A stretch of 5,231 nucleotides of DNA from Candidatus Zixiibacteriota bacterium (GTDB lineage: Bacteria; Zixibacteria; MSB-5A5; SM1-73), in NCBI GenBank assembly GCA_023127875.1, contig JAGMFA010000148.1, positions 1-5,231 on the forward strand. The letters run 5' to 3'. The position numbers were made by a program, and so were the translations under genes. Below the pieces are notes generated by a model, which made no database searches, was not told the DNA's origin, and saw only the letters and a program-made list of their open reading frames with translations. Of this stretch, positions 1-5,220 are shown piece after piece. Position 1 is the stretch's first letter. Each line of letters opens with the position of its first letter.

Positions 1-746
1 ATGTGCAACTTCCCAACTTGGAATGCAGGCACTGGATTGTCCTCTTTGACATCCATAACGGATATTCGGAAATCCGGCAGCTCCAAACCGAATCTGGCGG
101 CGAGCTGCCGGTGAAAAGTCTTGTCGTCAGGAACTCGCTTCGCGTTGAAGTTTTTGAGGATCACGCGCGTTCCTCTTTTCTGATCGAAAGTCTCGTCGTC
201 TGATAATGGAAGTGGGTGGTAATGTTCGTCGGATTTGCTGTCTGTATGACCGATTATTTCATCATAGTCAAGCTCGAAATGGGCTACACGGTATCCTTTT
301 CTTGTCTTTTCCCCGCCAGCTGATCTAACTTCTATGGTGTGGCAAATCCCAAAAGGTGCAAGTTTGCCTATTCCTTTATGACCCATAACATCCCTTTTTT
401 TCTCCCTGGACGTAGACCCGTGCCTTGGGTTTTTTCTTCGATCTATGCCGACCTTGAGGTAGAATTCGCGCGCTTCTTCTGGCGTCATCCCGTGTCCGTT
501 ATCTTCCACTTCGATAAAATACCCTTTTTGTTCTAGGACTCCACCTTTGTGTACCGCTAGAGCCTTCCCAAGCGGGATCTTTACGACGACATCTTCTGCA
601 TCTGCGTCATACGAATTTGCTATCAATTCCGCAACCACTGCGGAAGCTTTGTCGTACATTTGGAGACCCAGTTTGTCGACGATTGTCCTCTCGATTTTCA
701 TAGTGTAGGGGTGCGAAGCGGAGTTCTTATTTTCTCGCGGACTCAT
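1..746 (-). CDS. GHKL-type ATPase, MutL/MORC-like, N-terminal part (runs off left edge)
   Basis: This is an open frame of 248 complete codons from ATG at 746 to the window edge, so the C-terminus is missing. The Bergerat ATP-binding fold is clear. The N-box ELIANSYDA is at residues 40-48, with E40 as the expected catalytic base and N44 as the Mg ligand. EDNGHGM is at 81-87, the glycine-rich lid GHKGIGKLAPFG at 122-133, and a GT pair at 192-193. There is no histidine-kinase dimerisation domain before the fold, which begins near residue 20, so this is not a two-component sensor. The type fits HATPase_c_3 proteins of the MutL/MORC/Hsp90 group, which act as ATP-driven DNA clamps or remodellers. 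The start has GGAGG six bases upstream and lies one base after the methylase stop, so the two are co-translated. Family and operon position suggest a defence or restriction role; whether a MutL C-terminal nuclease, an S5 domain or a fused effector follows cannot be seen. Confidence 0.92.
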   Translation of the reverse strand, partial: MSPRENKNSASHPYTMKIERTIVDKLGLQMYDKASAVVAELIANSYDADAEDVVVKIPLGKALAVHKGGVLEQKGYFIEVEDNGHGMTPEEAREFYLKVGIDRRKNPRHGSTSREKKRDVMGHKGIGKLAPFGICHTIEVRSAGGEKTRKGYRVAHFELDYDEIIGHTDSKSDEHYHPLPLSDDETFDQKRGTRVILKNFNAKRVPDDKTFHRQLAARFGLELPDFRISVMDVKEDNPVPAFQVGKLH

Positions 747-747
747 T

Positions 748-1842
748 TTAAACCTCCAAGATTGAGTGGGCCAACGCATTGCGACAAGCGGTAGCTACAA
801 TCTTTGCGAAAAGACAGGGTAGGGCGTTACCCACCAAATTGCAAGCCGTATCCATAAAGTCGGTGACCAACCTATAGTTTTTGGGAAAGGTCTGTATCGA
901 TGCCGCTTCTCTCACGGATATTGTCCGGAGCTGATTGGGATGCCCAAACCTACCTTTGGCAGGAGTGGTGCAACCACCCGTTATCGTTGGTGGAACCTGA
1001 TCCCAATTCAACCGTCCATAAACATTTGGAAAACCCTTATTGCTGTATCGGTGGCATTTTGGCCGAAGCTCCTTTGGTAGCGAATACCTGCTACTCCCTG
1101 GTTTTGTAGCATCGAACCGCCGTATGCTTATTTCCGTCAGGTCTCTAACCACATGCCAGTTGAACTTCTGAGGACCTCCTTCTTCGGCAGCTTCAGAAAG
1201 CGTAACGGGTTCCCCAATGTCTTTGAGCACATCGCGTAGCGTCAGCCACGGTCTGAGTTTCCTCTTTGGGTCTCCATTGTAACAATGAATTCGCTTGGGC
1301 ATCGGGATGTGAAAGCCTTTGCCAGCAAGCAAGACCAATCGTCTGCGGGATTGTGGCACCCCGTAGTCCGCCAATTGCAGAACCTCATGGTTCACGACGT
1401 AGCCAAGACCCTGTAGCGTTTCAACGAACTCGTCCAACACAGGCTTTCCGCGCGTAGCCATTCCCGCAACATTCTCCATCATTACAATCTTAGGTGCTAT
1501 CTCTTCAACAAGCCTGGCCATTTCAAGCACTAGGTCGTTTCTTGGGTCTTTCTTGCGGTACTTGTCGGTGAGCTTTGAGAAACCCTGGCAAGGTGGGCAT
1601 CCGGCGAGGAGATCGATTTCCCTCAAACCCGTCAGTTCGAACAGTTCTTTTCCAGTGACTTCCCGGACATCCTTTATCAGCATTTTGGTGCTGCGGTGAT
1701 TCGCTTTGTACGTCTTGGCAATCTCAGGATACAATTCAACGCCAGCAACGACCCTAAAGCCCGCTCGCTTTAGACCCAAGGTTAAGCCCCCCGCACCACA
1801 GAACAAGTCTATCGCGGTTGGTTTATCGTGCCTTCGCCGCAT
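748..1842 (-). CDS. DNA (cytosine-5-)-methyltransferase
   Basis: The 364-residue enzyme transfers a methyl group from S-adenosylmethionine to carbon 5 of cytosine in a specific DNA site. The family motifs occur in order: motif I DLFCGAGG at 12-19 (AdoMet binding), motif IV GCPPCQGFS at 81-89 with nucleophile C85, motif VI ENV at 123-125, motif VIII QSRRR at 164-168, motif IX around RLNWDQVPPTITGG at 277-290, and motif X VGNALP at 337-342. The target-recognition domain must lie roughly at 175-275; its specificity cannot be read by eye. Length and motif order are normal, with no sign of damage. The only upstream Met gives the start, with AGGAGG seven to eight bases before it inside the end of vsr. 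The gene overlaps vsr by 20 bases and sits one base from the ATPase gene. Pairing with Vsr recalls E. coli dcm-vsr, but the added ATPase argues for a restriction-modification or defence cassette. Confidence 0.97.
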   Translation of the reverse strand: MRRRHDKPTAIDLFCGAGGLTLGLKRAGFRVVAGVELYPEIAKTYKANHRSTKMLIKDVREVTGKELFELTGLREIDLLAGCPPCQGFSKLTDKYRKKDPRNDLVLEMARLVEEIAPKIVMMENVAGMATRGKPVLDEFVETLQGLGYVVNHEVLQLADYGVPQSRRRLVLLAGKGFHIPMPKRIHCYNGDPKRKLRPWLTLRDVLKDIGEPVTLSEAAEEGGPQKFNWHVVRDLTEISIRRFDATKPGSSRYSLPKELRPKCHRYSNKGFPNVYGRLNWDQVPPTITGGCTTPAKGRFGHPNQLRTISVREAASIQTFPKNYRLVTDFMDTACNLVGNALPCLFAKIVATACRNALAHSILEV

Positions 1843-2254
1843 TCATGGCCCTCCTAAGCCTTTTCTTGACCTTGTTGGGATGTTTCAATATGTCCGTATC
1901 CCAAAACCGCCACACCGACCAACCAGCCCTGCGCAAGGCGCGATTATTACGCTCATCTCTTTCCCGGTTTTTCGTCAGCTTTTCCACCCAAAGAGCACGA
2001 TTTCTTTTGAAAGCCTTTCCACTGACTTCCTTCTCTCTTCGTCCGTGCCAAAAGGAGCTATCGCAAAAGATGACTACATTAGTCCCTCGTATCCTAAAAT
2101 CCGGCTTTCCTAGAAGGTTTGGTTGCCTTTCGTACCTGATACGTAAGCTCCGCAGCATTCTCTCCATTTCCTTCTCTAGGCTGGTGCCTCTACTCTTCAC
2201 CTTCTTCATTCGGTCGGACACCTCTGTGCCGGGTCTGTGGAAGTGCCTTTTCAT
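1823..2254 (-). CDS. vsr: Vsr-type (very short patch repair) endonuclease
   Basis: This is a 143-residue protein of the Vsr family, PD-(D/E)XK-like nucleases that nick DNA beside T:G mismatches left when 5-methylcytosine deaminates. Visible matches are an N-terminal TSLEKEM helix at 24-30 with a glutamate near the E. coli E25 position, GKPDF at 49-53 with catalytic D52, VIFCDSSFWH at 61-70 with H70 and the intercalating F68/W69, then WVEKLTKNRERD at 89-100 and GWSVWRFWDTDI at 111-122. The residues that coordinate zinc in E. coli Vsr (as I recall, C66, H71, C73 and C117) have no cysteine or histidine counterparts around residues 67-73, so this is a variant without the usual zinc site. The frame is open to an ATG at 2341, but I choose ATG 2254: it forms an ATGA overlap with the preceding stop and gives the usual family length. 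Its 3' end overlaps the methylase gene. In this context it could be the restriction nuclease rather than a repair enzyme; that is inference. Confidence 0.92.
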   Translation of the reverse strand: MKRHFHRPGTEVSDRMKKVKSRGTSLEKEMERMLRSLRIRYERQPNLLGKPDFRIRGTNVVIFCDSSFWHGRREKEVSGKAFKRNRALWVEKLTKNRERDERNNRALRRAGWSVWRFWDTDILKHPNKVKKRLRRAMNAAKAR

Positions 2255-2559
2255 TCTTTGCTTTGAACGCAGTTGTTGTTCGGCGTGTTGCGAAAGACAT
2301 CGTCCACAATCTGGCGAAACACCTTTCGGAAAGGGTCCCATATCTGGTCCCTTTCATCCGCGGTCAAGAATGCGTCTCTGTCTTTCCTTCGCTTCTTTTG
2401 CAAGTACTCCCCCTGCTTCTTGAAGAATGGTTCCCGTGCCTTTTTTACTCTATCCATGAACTCGTCGAGTTTTCGTTTTCTTGTCGCAGTCTCGGCGGCC
2501 TCAGAACGCCATTTCTCCAGAAGCCATCTCAAGTCTTCGTCGTCAAGAGGGAGAAGCAT
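2251..2559 (-). CDS. Small charged protein of unknown function, first gene of the methylase/Vsr/ATPase operon
   Basis: I do not recognise this 102-residue protein. It is rich in Lys, Arg, Glu and Asp, has no signal peptide or membrane segment, and should be almost entirely helical. An acidic start (DDEDLRWLLEKW, 6-17) is followed by a strongly basic middle (about 27-63, including KKRRKDRD at 55-62) and an amphipathic stretch DPFRKVFRQIVDDVF at 75-89. No helix-turn-helix or catalytic motif is evident. It is very probably real: GAGGAGGT precedes ATG 2559 at good spacing, the stop overlaps the vsr start as ATGA, and it opens a four-gene co-directional operon. Possible roles are an adaptor or DNA-binding partner of Vsr or of the ATPase, or a regulator of the cassette; none is shown by sequence. 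Confidence 0.78.
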   Translation of the reverse strand: MLLPLDDEDLRWLLEKWRSEAAETATRKRKLDEFMDRVKKAREPFFKKQGEYLQKKRRKDRDAFLTADERDQIWDPFRKVFRQIVDDVFRNTPNNNCVQSKE

Positions 2560-2583
2560 ACTTACCTCCTCGTAGCAGAGTGC

Positions 2584-2621
2584 CTATTATTTGATGCATC
2601 GGTATCAGGAATTGCCGATGC
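2584..2621 (-). promoter_or_regulatory. Possible operator and weak promoter for the defence operon
   Basis: A perfect 7-base inverted repeat, GCATCGG at 2596-2602 and CCGATGC at 2615-2621, lies about 37-62 bases before the first gene of the operon. On the minus strand a weak sigma-70-like pair overlaps it: TTCCTG (2606-2611) and TAATAG (2584-2589), spaced by 16 bases. The overlap of symmetry and promoter is what an operator would look like, but neither element is strong and no regulator gene is in view. Confidence 0.25.
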
Positions 2622-2634
2622 CAATTTTACTTTC

Positions 2635-2694
2635 TGTCATTCTGAGCGTAGCGAAGAATCTAAAGAGACCCTTCGCTTTCGCTCAGGGTGACAA
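2635..2694. repeat. Palindromic intergenic repeat, copy 1 (complete)
   Basis: The element begins TGTCATTCTGAGCG and ends CGCTCAGGGTGACA. It folds on itself into a stem of about 22 base pairs with two T-G wobbles, one T-T mismatch and one bulged T, around a loop of about 13 bases that includes AATCTAAAGAGA. The same sequence core occurs twice more in the window (from 2785 and from 5194). It belongs to a dispersed REP/MITE-like class I know from Dehalococcoidia and several uncultured phyla. It sits just upstream of the defence operon, so in RNA it could also act as a processing or termination hairpin. Confidence 0.85.
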
Positions 2695-2721
2695 TCCTCC
2701 TCCGTAACTATACACTTCATT

Positions 2722-2774
2722 GAGGCCACCGGGATTTGATCCCGGTGCCTCTGTTCGGGATACAATCCCGAACA
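2722..2774. repeat. Two back-to-back stem-loops with a shared CGGGAT/ATCCCG core
   Basis: Stem 1 pairs 2722-2735 with 2739-2751 (13 pairs, one bulged C, loop TTG). Stem 2 pairs TGTTCGGGAT (2752-2761) perfectly with ATCCCGAACA (2765-2774) around loop ACA. The two abut with no base between and share the inner CGGGAT/ATCCCG stem but have different outer stems. No T-run follows on either strand, so they are not classical terminators, although they lie downstream of the gene ending at 2968 and may protect or end its transcript. Confidence 0.75.
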
Positions 2775-2784
2775 CCTCACCGCA

Positions 2785-2956
2785 TGTCATTCTGACCCCG
2801 CCTTTGGCAGTTCGACTTCGCTCACTGCCCTGTCTTCGACCCTGAGGCTCAGACCCGAAGGGAACTTGTTGAAGGGCGGGGGAAGAATCTCGAAAGACCC
2901 TTCGCTTCCCAGACGGCAGGGCCGACGCCCCTCTGACATACGCTCGCCCAGGGTGA
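2785..2956. repeat. Palindromic intergenic repeat, copy 2, interrupted by extra hairpin DNA
   Basis: The outer pieces match copy 1: TGTCATTCTGA at 2785-2795, GAAGAATCT at 2882-2890, GACCCTTCGCTT near 2896-2907 and CAGGGTGA at 2949-2956. Between them lie two extra segments. The first, about 2796-2881, is bounded by CCCCGCC and GGCGGGG and holds its own stem GGCAGT/ACTGCC (2806-2811 with 2824-2829). The second, about 2908-2940, is GC-rich. The pattern suggests repeat units inserted into, or expanded within, a repeat. No transposase or target-site duplication is visible. Confidence 0.65.
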
Positions 2957-2967
2957 AAGTGCTTTGC

Positions 2968-3336
2968 CTATGAACTGGACTTAGCAGTAAATAATCGGGT
3001 TGTCTCATCCTTCATCAGAACCCATATGGTGTAAATTCCCACAATAGTTCCAATGGGGATGAATATTAAGTTCAAAAAGCCGAGTATTAGAACCAGAATC
3101 CTTGCCCAGCGCCACCGCTTTAACAGCCCAATACCGCCGATAATTCCGGGCAAGGATGTTAATATTAGGAATCCAGCTATGCAAGTGCCCACGATGGCTG
3201 TTCTTGCCATCGCTTCTGTATCTCCCGAAATAAGCCCTCCACCAACCACACTCCAAAAAACGATAAGGGCAGCTAAAAGACCTAATGATTCAAGTGCTAT
3301 GTAGAGTGTCCCCAAAATGGTTACGTGCTTTTCCAT
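2968..3336 (-). CDS. Small multi-pass membrane protein of unknown function
   Basis: This 122-residue protein is very hydrophobic, with likely membrane spans at about 8-35, 46-71 and 77-107 (the last possibly two short spans). There is a basic loop KRWRW at 73-77 and a short polar C-terminus. The ending pattern GIYTIWVLMKDET (100-112) and the LPGIIGGIGLLKR segment (62-74) resemble conserved small membrane proteins of uncertain role seen in many uncultured bacteria; that is recollection, not a database match. The frame begins six codons earlier at 3354, but GGAAGGT lies six bases before ATG 3336 and nothing precedes the earlier ATG, so I take 3336. No clear promoter is visible upstream, only GC-rich hairpins. 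It ends 11 bases from the interrupted repeat. Nothing links it functionally to its neighbours. Confidence 0.85.
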   Translation of the reverse strand: MEKHVTILGTLYIALESLGLLAALIVFWSVVGGGLISGDTEAMARTAIVGTCIAGFLILTSLPGIIGGIGLLKRWRWARILVLILGFLNLIFIPIGTIVGIYTIWVLMKDETTRLFTAKSSS

Positions 3337-3370
3337 TTTCTTACCTTCCTTCATTCAAACACTCGTGTTA

Positions 3371-3449
3371 GGGCGGGGGTTGCATCCCCACCCTGTGATT
3401 GCAGTCAGACACCCGCCCCCCAGACGGGCCCGTATGGGCATCTGGGCGG
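3371..3449. repeat. GC-rich hairpin pair upstream of the small membrane protein gene
   Basis: The first hairpin pairs GGGCGGGGG (3371-3379) with TCCCCACCC (3385-3393) around loop TTGCA, with one C-A mismatch and one G-T wobble. The second runs from 3413 to 3449: CCG and CCC-AGA on the left against TCTGGGCGG on the right, with three extra Cs bulged and an inner GCCC/GGGC stem (3428-3431 with 3436-3439). Similar C/G-rich hairpins are common as dispersed intergenic units in uncultured bacterial genomes. Function is unknown; they would lie in the 5' leader if the downstream gene is transcribed from further upstream. Confidence 0.6.
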
Positions 3450-3579
3450 ATTATCATCTCCAGCTTCTCTAGTTTCCTTTGGATCCCATTTGGGTTAAAT
3501 AACCTGGAGACAGTCCGCAGGATACTGTGGAGATGAATCCCTTGTGGATGCTTGCCAGCCATGGATAACATCCACAAGG
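3448..3579. repeat. Two abutting inverted repeats, possible structured RNA or relic element
   Basis: Repeat A pairs GGATT-AT-CATCTCCA (3448-3462) with TGGAGATGAATCC (3528-3540), 13 pairs with a two-base bulge. Small inner palindromes lie between the arms, including CCCATTTGGG near 3486-3495 and GGTTAAATAACC near 3493-3504. Repeat B directly follows: CCTTGTGGATG (3540-3550) pairs perfectly with CATCCACAAGG (3569-3579). A further CATCCACAA occurs at 3607-3615. No convincing protein lies here. Strand and function are undetermined. Confidence 0.6.
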
Positions 3580-3616
3580 TGCTGGGAAATTCGTAAGAGA
3601 GTTACCCATCCACAAT

Positions 3617-3686
3617 AAAAAAAGCAGTTCGAAATCTGGTCCACACTTTTCAGAGAACCGGTTCGGCTAATTTCCTGCTGCTTTTT
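3617..3686 (-). terminator. Probable intrinsic terminator of the 391-residue membrane protein gene
   Basis: On the minus strand, AAAAAGCAG (3686-3678) pairs with CTGCTTTTT (3627-3619), and inside it GAAAT (3674-3670) pairs with ATTTC (3635-3631). The 10-base palindrome GAACCGGTTC (3655-3664) forms an internal hairpin. The closing arm merges into seven Ts (3623-3617). The loop is longer than in a textbook terminator, so the call is moderate. The opening arm overlaps the possible read-through tail of the gene. Confidence 0.45.
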
Positions 3687-3732
3687 CCTGTGTTTGATCC
3701 GGGGACTTTTCTTCTGATGGCTTCTTTTCTGT

Positions 3733-4908
3733 CTAGACCGTTTCGCCTTCTTTTTCTTCCTTCTCTTTTTCTTCCCCCGCCTCTGGCGAGGTTTCCAACA
3801 TCTCTTTTCTCTCCTCTTCCTCTTCAGTCTCGGTTTTCCTTTCTAAAAGATTCTCATCATCCTTTTTCTTTCGCAGGATGATGTAGATAAGGGTCTGTCC
3901 GGTGCTTATTATGGCCAGACCGTAGGAGAGAACCATAAAGATGATAAATATCAAAGAGATAGCAATCAAAAAAGCGGAGATTTCACCAGACCAGCTAAGA
4001 TAAACTCCTGGTCCAAACTCCGGAAGATGAAATCGGAAGTTTATCCCAGAAAAGATATTAGAGAAGTAGTCCAGAAGATGTCGGGGAATGGTGATATACG
4101 AAAGGGCTTCTTCGGTGATGTCAGTTAGCTTATCTTTCATGAAAATCCCGCAGGTGAGATGAATAAACTGGACCGCTCTGAATGAGAAGTAGCCGAAGAT
4201 GAAAATCCCCACCTTGGACATCACCCCTACCAGCCCGGTGTAGACAAAATACCGCCAAGCTTGATTCCACACCGTGGAGAAAATCTGAACGATGGTTTCA
4301 AAGGTATCCTCCTTCAGCGTAGCCACCACCGCAGGAGCCAAAAGCAAAGAAACAAAGAAGATGAAGACAACATAAGCTAAACACAAGGCGGCAGCGAACA
4401 AGGGAACCAGATAGAAAATGCCGATGCCTATTTCACCCAGGTAAGGTATCTTTCCTAAAAGTCCCACTATTATGCCGCAGATTATCAAAAAGGCAATGAA
4501 GGTTAACATGGAAAGAGGTGACAGAAATGCCGGTCCAAAGTGTTTCTTTAAGAACCTGAAAGCCTCTTTGGAGGAATAAAAGTCGTCCCCTTTGAGCTGT
4601 TCGTAGGTAACCTTTCCCACCATGGTGCTTGCCAGAAGCCAGCATATTAAAGCAACCAAACATCCAATGATGAAGATCACCCAGCTATACCACTCAACCA
4701 AGGGAAAATTGCTCAAGGGGAAAAGCCCGTGATATTCCCAGGTTTTAGAGAAACTGAAACCACTGGAAAGAAAGGCAAGGTAGGTAAATATAAGATACCC
4801 CAAATACCCCACCAGGACTCCCATGAACTGAAGTAAAATCTTTTTGGCAGAAAGCGCCAGCCGGGGAGCACGGAAAATGTCCCTCACATCAAAATAGAAT
4901 TTAGTCAT
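3733..4908 (-). CDS. Multi-pass membrane protein of unknown function with acidic/lysine-rich C-terminal tail
   Basis: I do not recognise a named family for this 391-residue protein. It begins without a cleavable signal (MTKFYFDVRDIFRAPRLALS), followed by likely membrane spans at about 26-48, 75-96, 128-151, 162-198 (probably two), 219-243 and 309-345 (probably two), so roughly eight. A soluble, probably cytoplasmic tail from residue 346 is dominated by Glu and Lys, with EEEEERKE at 362-369 and further Glu/Lys runs at 379-388. The N-terminal part, in which an amphipathic helix precedes the spans, resembles conserved hypothetical integral membrane proteins of uncultured bacteria. The start is well supported by AGGAGGT seven bases upstream and by a strong promoter. 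The frame continues for 21 similar residues after the TAG stop, so the annotated C-terminus may be a recent truncation. It is probably transcribed alone, with a terminator-like structure downstream. Confidence 0.9.
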   Translation of the reverse strand: MTKFYFDVRDIFRAPRLALSAKKILLQFMGVLVGYLGYLIFTYLAFLSSGFSFSKTWEYHGLFPLSNFPLVEWYSWVIFIIGCLVALICWLLASTMVGKVTYEQLKGDDFYSSKEAFRFLKKHFGPAFLSPLSMLTFIAFLIICGIIVGLLGKIPYLGEIGIGIFYLVPLFAAALCLAYVVFIFFVSLLLAPAVVATLKEDTFETIVQIFSTVWNQAWRYFVYTGLVGVMSKVGIFIFGYFSFRAVQFIHLTCGIFMKDKLTDITEEALSYITIPRHLLDYFSNIFSGINFRFHLPEFGPGVYLSWSGEISAFLIAISLIFIIFMVLSYGLAIISTGQTLIYIILRKKKDDENLLERKTETEEEEERKEMLETSPEAGEEKEKEEKEGETV

Positions 4909-4970
4909 GTGAAACCTCCTGTTTTAAGTTATCAGAAACTCACTTAATATTTGAAAAACAAAATCAGTAA

Positions 4971-4999
4971 TTTATAAGCTTACCCATAGCTTTTGTCAA
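4971..4999 (-). promoter_or_regulatory. Sigma-70-type promoter of the 391-residue membrane protein gene
   Basis: On the minus strand TTGACA (4999-4994) and TATAAA (4976-4971) are separated by exactly 17 bases, which matches the -35 consensus fully and the -10 consensus in five of six positions. Transcription would start near 4964, leaving a leader of about 55 bases that contains the AGGAGGT ribosome binding site. Confidence 0.8.
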
Positions 5000-5030
5000 G
5001 AGAAATTTCTGGTTGGATCCACCATATGAT

Positions 5031-5059
5031 TTGTAAATTAGTAGCAGGAAAGATATTAT
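5031..5059 (+). promoter_or_regulatory. Possible divergent plus-strand promoter
   Basis: TTGTAA and TATTAT are spaced by 17 bases on the plus strand, facing away from the strong minus-strand promoter. An AGAGGAGAT ribosome-site-like stretch follows near 5079-5087, but no credible start codon or reading frame comes after it before the window ends. AT-rich chance is a real alternative. Apart from this, the minus-strand promoter and the repeat at the right end, I see nothing in 4920-5190. Confidence 0.2.
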
Positions 5060-5193
5060 AACGTTCAACTTTGTGCAAGAGGAGATAAGGTCTTAATCAA
5101 AAGATCAAAATTTATTCAAGGAAAACAGCCCATCTGGGCGCTTCAGTGATGTCCCTCTCCTTTTATCTGACTATTACCCACATCTCGAAGGTT

Positions 5194-5220
5194 GTCATTC
5201 TGAGCGCAGGGAAGAATCTC
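5194..5220. repeat. Palindromic intergenic repeat, copy 3 (left half, may continue past the window)
   Basis: GTCATTCTGAGCG followed by CAGG and GAAGAATCT matches the left half of copy 1, with a small change (GCGTAGCGAAG in copy 1, GCGCAGGGAAG here). The window ends 11 bases later, so whether the right half is present cannot be told. Confidence 0.75.

Noticed and set aside
3..536. Short plus-strand open frames in the first 540 bases
   Set aside because: They lie antisense to the GHKL ATPase, whose ATP-binding motifs are intact in the minus-strand frame; no ribosome sites or recognisable protein features.
1706..2423. Plus-strand open frames of 135 and 201 codons
   Set aside because: They are antisense to vsr and the methylase, with low-complexity Ser/Leu/Phe-rich translations typical of shadow frames.
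2263..2691. Plus-strand open frames of 100 and 142 codons opposite the small charged protein
   Set aside because: One runs on into the palindromic repeat (CHSERSEES), a typical artefact, and neither has a ribosome site, while the minus-strand gene has a strong one and couples to vsr.
2722..2774. tRNA-like fragment suggested by GGGATTTGATCCCGG
   Set aside because: It resembles a T-arm only superficially; there is no cloverleaf, anticodon stem or acceptor stem, and the two simple hairpins explain the sequence better.
2635..2956. Insertion sequence or CRISPR array
   Set aside because: No transposase frame, no direct repeats at regular spacing with variable spacers, and the repeated units are palindromic intergenic elements.
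2787..3008. Minus-strand 73-codon open frame
   Set aside because: Most of it is translated repeat sequence and its start lies inside the end of the small membrane protein gene; no ribosome site.
3368..3577. Minus-strand 69-codon open frame
   Set aside because: It lies over inverted repeats and GC-rich hairpins, lacks a ribosome site and ends in repeat-derived residues.
5128..5139. GCCCATCTGGGC palindrome as a terminator
   Set aside because: Five-base arms leave only a two-base loop and no T-run follows, so it is unlikely to be functional.
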